Shown here: positions 35,230 through 46,436 of the stretch, piece after piece
Numbering within the stretch: the stretch's first letter is position 1
Layout: every line of letters begins with the position of its first letter
Source: Siphonodentalium dalli
Lineage: Eukaryota; Mollusca; Scaphopoda; Gadilida; Siphonodentaliidae
Direction: 5' to 3'
Length of the DNA: 64,000 bases
NCBI GenBank assembly: GCA_032622095.1
Contig: CP136068.1
Span: 161,283,465-161,347,464, forward strand
Made by a program: the position numbers and the translations under genes
Notes under the pieces: model-generated
What the model was told of the DNA's origin: nothing
The model's database searches: none
Seen by the model: only the letters and a program-made list of their open reading frames with translations

Positions 35230-36601
35230 TCTGACATACTTAACCATTCTATAACCCGCGAAGACGTGGAGCGAGTTGTGAATCGTGCGAAATCTGGAAA
35301 AGCTTTTTTCTCTTTATGTGAACAATTTGGCGCGGAATATTAAAGTTTTCAACAGGGGATTGGATATCGGAGATAGGAACGTTGGAATACTGCTATATGC
35401 TGAAGATATTGCATTATTGGTTGGAAACGAACGAGATCTTCAGTGCATGCTCGATGTCATGGATGATTGGTGTCGAAAATGGAGACTACGTGTAAATAAA
35501 AACAAAACTAAAATTATTCATTTCCGTAAACACAAACGAGCACGTAGCGACTTTGTATTCGGAATAGAGGCGGATTACTAAATGAAAGTTTGTGTGCAGA
35601 GACCCTTTATATTTCTGGTGGACGAGCTGAAGCAACAGTGATATCGAAAGTCCGTTCATTCAATTCCATTAGATTCAAAACTTTCTCAAAACTATATGAT
35701 TCTTGTGTTGTGCCTATTCTAGATTATTGTAGCGGAGTTTGGGGTTATCGGAACTTTCACTGCGATTTGTTCTAGGGGTACATCGGTACAACCAGCATTG
35801 AATGGATAAATGGGTTGGGTACCTCCTAGTGTCAGGCACCACTTGAATATGTTCAAACTTTGGAATACTCTTATTCGAATGGACTCCAAACGACTTGCAA
35901 AAGCAGTATTTAAATGGGAACTGAGAATAGGTCGGATTGATAGTTGGACGGGTGATATGAGGAAGTTATTCTCTCTTTGTCAACAAATCCACGTGTATGA
36001 TAATCAACTGATTGCATATTTATTAATTTGTGAGAAATATTTCAATGATAAAACCAGGATTAGTGGTTGAGTGATGTAGAACGACTCAGGAAGCTAAGAC
36101 TGTATACATATATTAAATGTAGTTATAACACCGAACTGTATGTAAATATTTTTAACATTTCGAAACATGAACGTTCTGTAATGGCGCAGTTAAGATGTGG
36201 AATACTACCATTGCGTGTTGAAACCGGCAGGTGGAAGAGAGAGGATTTGGATGAACGGTTATGTGTATTTTGCCATAGGAACAGTGTTGTGGATGAACTC
36301 CATTTCATTTTTTCATGTGGAGCGTACGATGACATCAGAGTTGACATTTTTGCAAAGATAAATTTCTGTATAAATGGTGTAAATACTCTTAGTTTCATGG
36401 CTGGTTATTTAATGACTAACTTTCCACGTCAGACATCAACATTTGTATATAAAATATTCGAGAGGAGACAGTCCATAGTTTCGAGACCACACAATGCAAT
36501 TTAATGTAAATATAATAAAGTGAGTAGATGGGCGCGAAGCGCCCGGGATGGTCGAAAAGATCGAGTGATCTTCTCCTTCACCCCACGGTTGTTGTTGTTG
36601 G
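35230..36601 (+). mobile_element. Non-LTR (LINE) fragment, internally deleted
   Basis: Three to four + strand frames carry LINE ORF2 pieces. ITREDVERVVNRAKSGKA is the N-terminal RT helix. It joins directly to LFSLYVNNLA and LLYAEDIALL at 35396 onward, so the fingers and much of the palm are gone. The catalytic YxDD reads YAED. Then come CRKWRLRVNKNKTKIIHF, a connection region (YDSCVVPILDYCSGVWGY) and a C-terminal CVFCH-x9-H-x5-C zinc-knuckle-like pattern ending with TAA at 36504. The 3' UTR has a strong hairpin (GGGCGCGAAGCGCCC, about 36530), and the end is tentatively placed at a (GTT)4 tract (36588-36601). Frameshifts and stops make it inactive. The clade is not certain. Confidence 0.8.
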
Positions 36602-37746
36602 TAATAGATATAGCACACAGAAAATAGTCATGTCTGAACACGGCAAAAGCGGACACAATTGAATTAATGTTATCTCTTGATTGAATTAATGGATGGATTA
36701 TTTGGGGAAGAGCCCACGAGCTTTAATATGGGATGTGAGGGGTGTCCCGGTGGGTCCCTTTAATATATGGTTGAGCTGAGCGTGTCATATGGTGCGTGAA
36801 AAAGGAGCGGGGCCCGTGTTATAATTTAAAATAGTGTTAGTTTGTTAGTTATTTAAAAAACACAACCGCACGACAGAGCGTGTGATTAAATGTGATTCAA
36901 TGGGCCATCATACCGCGATTCTGCTATAGCCAAATGCGCAGAGACAGTATGTTTTGGTTATTTCGTTGTTTCTGTTTGGACCGCCCTACATCACATAGCA
37001 CGGGCGTAAGTGAAGACTCTGACAATTTTATGTGCAGAGTTATTTGGGTTTCGATGAATGAAGTAAATCTGATTGATAATGTACAAGATAGGCTTTAATT
37101 GTTGACGATAAAGTGAATGGTTTTGTACAGAGATATATATGATTACATTCAATAGATTTTTTTGGTTTTATATTGTTTTGGTAATTTCTTTATTTTGTTA
37201 AAATTATGTATACATTTAGTACATGTCAGTGTGTTCTTGGGTCGTGAGCCGTCCTGTTCCCGAAGAAATGTCAGAGCGGCAAGCGGGACGAGCATATTTT
37301 GGTATATGCCGCTCCTAACTTATGGGTCTGTAGTTCCTGCACCCCACCCCAAGCTAGTGCTGGGTCGGTCTTCAAGCCGGATCCCGCTTGGTTGGTGTTG
37401 TTAGGTGAGTGGAATGTGTATCACATGAGCGCTAGCTTCTGAAAGTGAATTTGTAATTATACGGGTGGCGGGTAGTGCCTGTTATAGAAATGATTGCGAT
37501 TTCCCCAAATTTGTATGGGTTCCCAGGGCGCGGGCGTAAGTGAAATCATCTTCATGTTCTTGTTGTAGTTTATTGGTTGAAAAAATATGTACGATGGTAG
37601 ACAATGGTATATGTGAATGTATATAAATATACAGTGAATATTTTTTTTTGGTTTTTGTGATTTTTTTGGGTTGTTTTTAATATATTTTGTAAAAATATTG
37701 AATATATATACACAATTTCTGTAAAGGAAGTGTTGTCAATTAATTA
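36602..37746. other. No recognisable gene; possible LINE 3' sequences
   Basis: CGGGCGTAAGTGAA appears twice (about 37003 and 37530). T-rich runs (37646-37670) would be A-rich on the minus strand and could be the tail of the next LINE. No coding frame of known type. Confidence 0.4.
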
Positions 37747-38160
37747 GTGTTAGTTGATTTTGGAGGAGATAATTATTCGACGGCTTATACTACGGCACGA
37801 CAAGCGTATATTGCCGCCCGAGGACACTCATCAGCGCCCAAGGAGCCATCTAGGGCGTGAGCCCGATAACCTATGTTTTGATTTTGGTGTTAGTCAATAT
37901 ATAATGGTGTACATGTAATCAATATCTGGCGAATGCCGGTATACAATGAGTGTTAGTTAGTTTTGTAGCAGATAATTATTCGATGACTTATACTACGGCC
38001 ACGACAAGCGTATCTACACCGCCCGAGGACATTCATCGGCGCCCAAGGAGTCGTCTAGGGCTTGCGCCCGCTAACCTATGTTTTGATTTTGATGTTAGTC
38101 AATGTGATAATATGCATATATTCAATAAACACAAGTTCAGTAATAATAGGTGTTAGGTGG
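37747..38160 (-). repeat. Tandemly duplicated 3' UTR of the minus-strand LINE
   Basis: Two copies of about 204 bp (37747-37950, 37951-38120) share GATAATTATTCGA, CTTATACTACGGC, GACAAGCGTAT, GCCCGAGGACA and TAACCTATGTTTTGATTTTG. Each contains a small hairpin of the GGGC-NNNN-GCCC type. They directly follow the LINE stop codon on the minus strand, so they are read as repeated 3' UTR units. Confidence 0.7.
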
Positions 38161-40336
38161 TTAGTCCTTGTAGAGAAGTAGCTTCCTCAGATTTAGTTCG
38201 GTTATGAGACTGGAGTTACTGATACGGGTTAAAGTTAGGTCCGCCAGTTCTTGTAGCCTTTGTTTTATGTATGGGACGTCTGCAGTCAAATGAAGGGCGG
38301 AAATGGGTGTTGACCTTATTTCGAAAAGGGCTCTTCTAAGTGCTTCGTTTTGTGCTCGCTGCATTCTGCATAGGTTTGTTTGACTGCATTTTGAAGTAAT
38401 TATTGCCCCGTATTCCATGACTGGGCGAATGAATTGTTTATATAATTTGATTAGGGTGCTTGGGTTTACCCCCCACCCCGTGCCCGAAGTCTCGTTAGGA
38501 GTGCGGTTCTTTGTAAAGCTTTAGTTGACATATTCTTAATATGCTTGTTAAGTCTGAAATTCTCATCTAGAGTGAATCCTAGTAGAGTTGCTTCTTTATT
38601 TTGTTATATTGGTTCGTTAAATAGCGTGAGTTTTGGTTCTGATCTCTGAGTTAGGTTTCCAAATACTACCAACTGTGTTTTATTTGCATTTAGTTTTATT
38701 CTCCATTTGGAACACCATTTTTCAAGTTCAGTGAGTTGTTTCTGCAGTCTAAGTTCAATTAATTTATTTCCTTTTGCTAGTGTCCATATACCCAAGTCGT
38801 CTGCAAATTGTGAAGCTTGTACATTTTGTGTAGAATCTAAAGGTATATCGTTTACGTAGATTAAAAAAAGGAGAGGACTTAAGACTGACCCCTGGGGGGT
38901 ACCGGCTTTAAGATTGACTGTTTCGCAAATTTCATCATTTATTTTAACTGCTATATTTCTGTGTGTTAAGAACGATGATAGAAGTCTAACTATTTTTTGT
39001 GGTAATTCTGTGCGTGTTCTGAGTTTGTATCTGAGCCCATTGTGCCATACAGAATCAAAAGCCTTTTCAACGTCGAGGAATATGGCCCCAGTTTCCCAGC
39101 GCCTGCTTATTGACGTTCTAATATCTTCCGTTAATCGATATACATGTTCTATGCCCTCTTTCCCGCTCCTATAAGCCCGTTGATATTTGTTGAAATAATT
39201 AATGCTCTCTAAATGAGTCTTTATTCGTGTGCTAATAATCCTTTCAAAACGTTTGCCAGTGCATTTTAATAAGCTGATGGGCCTATAGTTGGTTGGAATA
39301 GTATGGTCCTTGCCGGTTTTAGGAATCATTGTCCCGATTGCAGTTTTCCATGTTTTGGGGAAGTAACCCAGTCTCAGCCATTTGTTAAATAGGTTAGTAA
39401 GACGAATAAATAGCTGGTTCGGCGCCTATCGAATTACGCCGTACGTGATATCATCGTCACCGGGTGCTTTGTTAGGTTTTCCCCGGTTCAGATTTATTCT
39501 CACTTCTTCCAAATCGATTTCGGTCATTAGGAGATCGTCGTCACCCGGTTCGACTTTGTCTTTTAGCAGTGGTGCGAAGATTTATGAGTTGTCATCGATG
39601 TAATCGTTGACAAAACGTTTAAAACTTTGTTAAATATATCGCCTTCATGGGTGGTGTGGATTTTGCGTAGACTCTCTGCGAAGATTTGAGCTTTTTCTCG
39701 GTCATTTTCAGATTGTTTTCCATTTTGGTCAGTTAGTGATTTAGAGTTATCTGATGTTGCGTTGTTCCCTTGGCCCGTAAGCGTTTTGAATGTTTGCCAG
39801 AATTTTCTATCCATATTTTGATCATTAAGACTGGTTGTTATTTTTTTCCAGGACTCATTTTTTTCTTCTTTGATTTTTTGTTTGACTTGTCTATTGAGGT
39901 TGTTATACAGAGTTTTATATTCATTATCATCGGGGTTCTTCGCTGAGAGTCTCCGTATTTTCCTTTTGAACCTTATAAGATTGAGTGTTCGTCTGGACAC
40001 CCTCCACGTGTGGGATTTTACCTCTTTTTTGGGGCATGCTAAGTTAAGTGCGTTGTTAAGTGTTTCCGATATATTTATTGCAGCTAATTCTAGGGTTCTG
40101 GGTGAATTTAAGTCAGAGTTTGACAGGTTTGAAATGATTTCTTGCTTGGATATTTGCCAGTCGTCTTTGCCTATGTTTCTTCTTAGTTTGACTTTTGCTT
40201 TGCTGCTTTTGAATTTTGTTATTTTTAGTTCGAGCGGGAGGTGGTCGCTTCCAACATCAGCAACTATGGTAGTTTCGATGCAGAGTTTGTAAATATTGGA
40301 CTTAACGTGACTTATATGCCTTAACGGCCGGCGCAT
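38161..40336 (-). mobile_element. Jockey/CR1-type LINE, 5'-truncated and frameshifted
   Basis: Minus-strand frames in order. Frame 40336-39563 has the end of the apurinic endonuclease (VADVGSDHLPLELKI) and a long basic linker. Frame 39329-38604 is a well-preserved RT: NYRPISLL (residues 14-21), FLDVEKAFDSVWH (84-96), GTPQGSVLSPLLF (143-155) and the catalytic FADD (175-178). Frame 38418-38161 is the C-terminal part (MEYGAIIT, QRAQNEALRRAL, ALHLTADVPYIKQRLQELA). Frameshifts lie at 39330-39562 and 38419-38603. Most of the endonuclease is missing, as expected for a 5'-truncated insertion. Jockey or CR1 kinship is from motif style only. Confidence 0.85.
38604..39329 (-). pseudogene. LINE reverse transcriptase domain
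   Basis: An open frame of 241 codons holding RT motifs in the right order with the catalytic FADD intact. It is cut off from its endonuclease and C-terminal parts by frameshifts, so it is a fossil domain rather than a gene. It lies antisense in the lectin gene's last intron. Confidence 0.85.
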
Positions 40337-40769
40337 TGGACATGTAACATAACTTTTGTACGCATATGTATTCTATTTATACACAGGTCACTATACTAAA
40401 ATATATTCAATAAATAGGAGTCCTTCTGTACTCGTAAGTATCTGTCCACTGCTTATAACCTGTACATCCCTGTAAATCAATACCATACCGTTCCGATGTA
40501 CACTTTTTAACTGACTGGGATAATCCATTTAGTATAGCAATGGTTAACTAATCGCTAGAAATCAGTCAACACAAGATATTCACACTCATGTTCCCAACTT
40601 CTCGGTTTTTACTTTATCTCAGTCCTATCACTATATAGTGTTCTACAATATGGTTGGAAAACACACACATCTATTTTTGCTGTGGAATTTCCAAATGTTT
40701 GACATTCTGGTGAAAGTTATATAGGATATTTGTCACCAAACCCACTGAATATTATATAATCATGCAACT
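40337..40769 (+). other. Intron sequence
   Basis: No exon or repeat recognised between the LINE and the minisatellite. Confidence 0.5.
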
Positions 40770-41890
40770 CCATGTCCCTACTCGAAAATCGTGTGACAAC
40801 CCAAATCGCTTACACCACGTCTCTACTCGACAATCACGTCGAGCCCACCCATTACTCCACGTCCCTTCCCGACAAGCATGTAACATCAAAACATCCTTAC
40901 TCCACGTCCATACTAGATAATCATTTGACGCACCAAACTCCCTTACCCCACCTCCCTATTCGAGAAGCATGTGGCACCCAAAAACCCTTTCCTCACGTCC
41001 ACAATAGATAATCATGTGACCCAAATTACTTGACTCCACGTCCTAAATAGAAAATCGTGTGACATCCCAAACTCCTTCCTCCACGTCCATACTAGATAAT
41101 CATGTGACACGTCAAACCACCTGAGTCCACGTGACACCCCAACCCCCTGACTCCACGTCCATAATCGAGAACCACGTGACACCCCAAATACCCTGACTCC
41201 ACGTCCGTACTCGAGAACCACGTCACACCCCAAACACCCTGACTCCACGTCCGTACTCGAGAACCACGTGACACCCCAAACATCCTGACTCCACGTCCAT
41301 ACTCGAGAACAACGTGACACCCCAAACACCCTAACTCCATATCCCTACTCGAGAACCTCGTGACACACCAAACATCCTAACTCCACGTCCCTACTCGAGA
41401 ACCGCGTGACACCCAAACTCCCTGACTTCACGTCCCTACCCGAGAACCACGTGACACACAAACCACCTGACTTCACGTCCCTACTTGAGAATATGTTACA
41501 CCAGACCGCTTACTCCATGTCCCTACTCAGGAATCACGTAGCACCCCAAAAACCCTTACGCCACTCCATAATAGATGATCATGTGACACAAACCACCTGA
41601 CTCAACGTCCCTTTCCGAGAATCATGTGACACCCCAAACTGCTTACTCCAATTCCCTTCTAAATATCATGTGACACCCAAACTATAAGACCACGTCCCTA
41701 CTCGAGAATCGTGTGACACCCCAAACCGCTTATCCACGTCCATACTCGAGAACCCTATATGGCACCGCAAAAACACTTACTCCACATCCCTACTCTAGAA
41801 CCACGTGACATCCAAAACACCCTTACTCCAAGTCCCTCTCGAGAATTACGTGACACCACAAATACCCTGACTCCACGTCCCTATTTGAGA
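40770..41890. repeat. Minisatellite of about 46 bp, roughly 24 units, CACGTG-rich
   Basis: Units follow the pattern CTCCACGTCCCTACTCGAGA, ACCACGTGACACCCCAAA, then about 8 variable bases. At least five units contain an intact CACGTG (41128, 41173, 41265, 41448, 41802), and many others differ from it by one base (CATGTG, CGTGTG). The array ends about 75 bp before the last lectin exon. The frames in it (for example 41012-41329 minus) are repeat artefacts. Confidence 0.9.
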
Positions 41891-41965
41891 ATATGTGTGT
41901 GAAATTAAGTATTGATGTGTACTCTATCACCATGCAACTTGGATGTCATATCTTATATATTCCAG

Positions 41966-42183
41966 CCTATGTCGGCGATTGCTGTTTCTGGGTGGACGGA
42001 TCAGAGGAAGGACATCTCGGAACATGGAAGTACTCAGACGGATCAATTGTGCCTTGGATCAATTGGGCAACTGGAGAACCAAATGGTAATCCCTGCATGG
42101 GCATGCACCGACCAAGTGGCCTGTTGATCTCTGACGGCTCATGCACCACATATGTCGGGTATATCTGTCAAATTGATGTATAA
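41966..42183 (+). CDS. C-type lectin domain exon, C-terminal half, with stop
   Basis: Acceptor TATATTCCAG; begins in phase 1, so the A ending exon 33790-33972 plus CC gives Thr. It encodes 72 residues: CCFWVDGSEEG, TWKYSDGS, WINWATGEPNG, then PCMGM, DGSCTTY and YICQI before TAA. The cysteines in PC, SC and YIC complete the domain's disulfides. Glu-Pro-Asn in GEPNG is the mannose-type sugar-binding motif. The usual Trp-Asn-Asp further on reads Ile-Ser-Asp, so calcium and sugar binding at site 2 may be weak or altered. An adjacent extra Cys (CC) is unusual. There is no transmembrane segment, so the protein should be secreted. The last 24 codons and the UTR are repeated in tandem downstream. Confidence 0.9.
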
Positions 42184-42956
42184 ACTAACAACAACAACAA
42201 CAAATCTCTTACACAAACGTCGGAAGTCGTCGTCGAGAAATATACTATTCTAATACCTGAATATAACAGTGGGAGAAAACACAATTTGGAAATGTGTATA
42301 TTTAAAAATAATCATGTTCATAAAATCAGGGAAACCAAACAGTTGATCGATCGTTGTATTTGCATAATTTGCGGTCTATTCGCTTGGAAATAAGCATATG
42401 GTTTAAAAAAAAAGAATTTTGAGGAATTAGTTTCACTAACGTATTTCAAAAGAATGTGTTCAATAACTTTCATCTTTTGTACATACCACATTAACACTGA
42501 TATCAATAGTGCCCTATGCTACGAATGCTTGTCTCGTCGATGGAAACAGAATATAGAAGTGTTAGTATATGTTGTACACACAACGAAACAACGTTCACGA
42601 GGACATGTCGCTTTCCTTCACGTAACAGCGACTACTGTGTATCGAGTCGTATGTACGTATATGTAACAGTATACTACTGAACTGTAAATTGCATTATATG
42701 TAATAATATAGTATTATTATAGTGTCGATATAAACCAAAATTTAATATTCGTATGAATATTTATTTTTCGAGATCTACATTATTTAGGTTATGCATGCCA
42801 TTTTATTAAAGAAGACTATTGCGATACATAATTCGTGGTTGCTACACTCCGTCTTTAACGTATGATCATTCACTTTGCCATAATTGGCATAACACACACC
42901 ACATATTATATATATTTAAAGTAAGAGCACTATTTAATAGTTATAGTCATGTTTCT

Positions 42957-42962
42957 AATAAA
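42957..42962 (+). promoter_or_regulatory. Candidate polyadenylation signal AATAAA
   Basis: AATAAA lies about 770 bp after the lectin stop codon and is also present in copies 2 and 3 of the triplication. An ATTAAA near 42808 is an alternative. The true 3' end is unknown. Confidence 0.3.
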
Positions 42963-43007
42963 AAATGATATATACAAAACTACGCATGTGAACATTTAAT
43001 TACTTAT

Positions 43008-43292
43008 TTATATTTGAGTATATATATTTGAGTGTATATATTTGGATATACAGCTATATTTCAGTATATATATTTGAGTATATATTTGAATATATATATA
43101 TATATATATATATATTTATTTGAGTATATATATATATTTGAGTATATATATATGGGTATATATATTTGAGTATATACATGAGTATATATATTCGAGTATA
43201 TATACTTGAGTGTATATACATGAGTATATATATTCGAGTATATATATTTCAGTATATAGATTTGAGTATATATGTAGTTGAGTATATATATC
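43008..43292. repeat. TA-rich minisatellite TATATATTTGAG (first block)
   Basis: Units of 12-16 bp with TATATAT plus TTGAG, TCGAG, CATGAG or GTTGAG. The block recurs at about 44190-44475 and 45378-45660, with an inverted block at about 46188-46510. It keeps frames open that read as Tyr/Ile-rich peptides. Confidence 0.9.
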
Positions 43293-45832
43293 TGTGGCCA
43301 AGTGGCCTGTTGATCTCTGACGGTTCATGCACCACATATGTCGGGTATATCTGTCAAATTGATGTATAAACTAACAACAACAACAACAAATCTCTTACAC
43401 AAACGTCGGAAGTCGTCGTCGAGAAATATACTATTCTAATACCTGAATATAACAGTGTGAGAAAACACAATTTGGAAATGTGTATATTTAAAAATAATCA
43501 TGTTCATAAAATCAGGGAAACCAAACAGTTGATCGATCGTTGTATTTGCATAATTTGCGGTCTATTCGCTTGGAAATAAGCATATGGTTTAAAAAAAAAG
43601 AATTTTGAGGAATTAGTTTCACTAACGTATTTCAAAAGAATGTGTTCAATAACTTTCATCTTTTGTACATACCACATTAACACTGATATCAATAGTGCCC
43701 TATGCTACGAATGCTTGTCTCGTCGATGGAAACAGAATATAGAAGTGTTAGTATATGTTGTACACACAACGAAACAACGTTCACGAGGACATGTCGCTTT
43801 CCTTCACGTAACAGCGACTACTGTGTATCGAGTCGTATGTACGTATATGTAACAGTATACTACTGAACTGTAAATTGCATTATATGTAATAATATAGTAT
43901 TATTATAGTGTCGATATAAACCAAAATTTAATATTCGTATGAATATTTATTTTTCGATATCTACATTATTTAGGTTATGCATGCCATTTTATTAAAGAAG
44001 ACTATTGCGATACATAATTCGTGGTTGCTACACTCCGTCTTTAACGTATGATCATTCACTTTGCCATAATTGGCATAACACACACCACATATTATATATA
44101 TTTAAAGTAAGAGCACTATTTAATAGTTATAGTCATGTTTCTAATAAAAAATGATATATACAAAACTACGCATGTGAACATTTAATTACTTATTTATATT
44201 TGAGTATATATATTTGAGTGTATATATTTGGATATACAGCTATATTTCAGTATATATATTTGAGTATATATTTGAATATATATATATATATATATATTTA
44301 TTTGAGTATATATATATATTTGAGTATATATATATGGGTATATATATTTGAGTATATACATGAGTATATATATTCGAGTATATATACTTGAGTGTATATA
44401 CATGAGTATATATATTCGAGTATATATATTTCAGTATATAGATTTGAGTATATATGTAGTTGAGTATATATATCTGTGGCCAAGTGGCCTGTTGATCTCT
44501 GACGGTTCATGCACCACATATGTCGGGTATATCTGTCAAATTGATGTATAAACTAACAACAACAACAACAAATCTCTTACACAAACGTCGGAAGTCGTCG
44601 TCGAGAAATATACTATTCTAATACCTGAATATAACAGTGGGAGAAAACACAATTTGGAAATGTGTATATTTAAAAATAATCATGTTCATAAAATCAGGGA
44701 AACCAAACAGTTGATCGATCGTTGTATTTGCATAATTTGCGGTCTATTCGCTTGGAAATAAGCATATGGTTTAAAAAAAAAGAATTTTGAGGAATTAGTT
44801 TCACTAACGTATTTCAAAAGAATGTGTTCAATAACTTTCATCTTTTGTACATACCACATTAACACTGATATCAATAGTGCCCTATGCTACGAATGCTTGT
44901 CTCGTCGATGGAAACAGAATATAGAAGTGTTAGTATATGTTGTACACACAACGAAACAACGTTCACGAGGACATGTCGCTTTCCTTCACGTAACAGCGAC
45001 TACTGTGTATCGAGTCGTATGTACGTATATGTAACAGTATACTACTGAACTGTAAATTGCATTATATGTAATAATATAGTATTATTATAGTGTCGATATA
45101 AACCAAAATTTAATATTCGTATGAATATTTATTTTTCGATATCTACATTATTTAGGTTATGCATGCCATTTTATTAAAGAAGACTATTGCGATACATAAT
45201 TCGTGGTTGCTACACTCCGTCTTTAACGTATGATCATTCACTTTGCCATAATTGGCATAACACACACCACATATTATATATATTTAAAGTAAGAGCACTA
45301 TTTAATAGTTATAGTCATGTTTCTAATAAAAAATGATATATACAAAACTACGCATGTGAACATTTAATTACTTATTTATATTTGAGTATATATATTTGAG
45401 TGTATATATTTGGATATACAGCTATATTTCAGTATATATATTTGAGTATATATATATATTTGAGTATATATATATGGGTATATATATTTGAGTATATACA
45501 TGAGTATATATATTCGAGTATATATACTTGAGTGTATATACATGAGTATATATATTCGAGTATATATATTTCAGTATATAGATTTGAGTATATATGTAGT
45601 TGAGTATATATATATGTGTATATATATATTTGAGTATATATACTCAAATATATATACTCAAATACTATACTCAAATAAATGTAATCAAATAATTCTACTC
45701 ACACGGTTTTAAGATATAATATCCGACATCCACTTTGCCATAATTGGTATAAACATTAAAACATATTTTGGTTTATAAATGTGCCCAAATTCTGAGAAAT
45801 GGCCCAACAAATTCAGAATTTTCCAAAACTTT

Positions 45833-46021
45833 GGCCATATTGTGTGTTTTGGCAGGCATAGAAGTAATCCAATGGATCACATGTGCCTTGGATCAATTGT
45901 TCCGTTGGGGAACCAACCACTAATATCTATAACTACATGATTGTGTACCGAACATAGGGATTTATGACCATATGCGGCCCGTGCACCGCAACTCTACAGC
46001 GTATATCAAATTGGTGTTTAA
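45833..46021 (+). pseudogene. Old degenerate copy of the lectin C-terminal exon
   Basis: GGCCATATTGTGTGTTTTGG resembles the exon start (GGCGATTGCTGTTTCTGG). After a gap of about 26 bases, GCATAGAAGTA matches ACATGGAAGTA, and GTGCCTTGGATCAATTG is identical. Then GGGGAACCAA, TGCACCGCA and ATATCAAATTGGTGTTTAAAC follow the exon to its end. TGG to TAG gives a premature stop, and indels break the frame. It is much more diverged than the triplicated copies, so it comes from an earlier duplication. A piece of matching 3' UTR (CACTTTGCCATAATTGG, 45731) lies just upstream. Confidence 0.75.
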
Positions 46022-46187
46022 ACTATAAAGTGGAAATGGCCACGTCGCTCAAATGTAGTGGAAACTGTGGTGAAATGGGATATTATATATCTGCCAGAGT
46101 AATCCGTGATATGCTGAACAGTTCATAGGCGGTCAACCCGTGTCAGTTTGCTACTCAGTGAGTAATATATATATATATATATATATG

Positions 46188-46396
46188 TACTCAAATATAT
46201 ATACTCAAATATATATATACACAGATATATATACTCAACTACATATATACTCAAATCTATATACTGAAATATATATACTCGAATATATATACTCATGTAT
46301 ATACACTCAAGTATATATACTCGAATATATATACTCATGTATATACTCAAATATATATACCCATATATATATACTCAAATATATATATATACTCAA

Positions 46397-46436
<40 letters not shown>

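Larger units (their letters stand above)
42112..45612 (+). repeat. Triplicated 1.18-kb unit: lectin exon tail plus 3' UTR plus minisatellite
   Basis: Three head-to-tail copies begin at CCAAGTGGCCTGTTGATCTC: 42112, 43298 and 44480 (periods 1186 and 1182). Each contains the last 24 codons and stop of the lectin, about 800 bp of nearly unchanged downstream sequence and a TA-rich minisatellite. Copies 2 and 3 share GACGGTTC where copy 1 has GACGGCTC, and TTCGATATC where copy 1 has TTCGAGATC. Copies 2 and 3 lack the first two thirds of the exon and any splice acceptor, so they are not alternative last exons. Similarity indicates recent origin. Confidence 0.95.

Noticed and set aside
41012-41340. 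Minus-strand frames of 105 and 82 codons
   Set aside because: Both are translations of the 46-bp minisatellite in different frames.
43298-45034. Copies 2 and 3 of the lectin tail as alternative last exons
   Set aside because: They begin mid-exon after TA-rich repeat with no acceptor, so they cannot be spliced to the upstream lectin half in the normal way.
43116-46400. Many Tyr/Ile-rich frames on both strands
   Set aside because: They are translations of the TATATATTTGAG minisatellite, repeated because the DNA is repeated.
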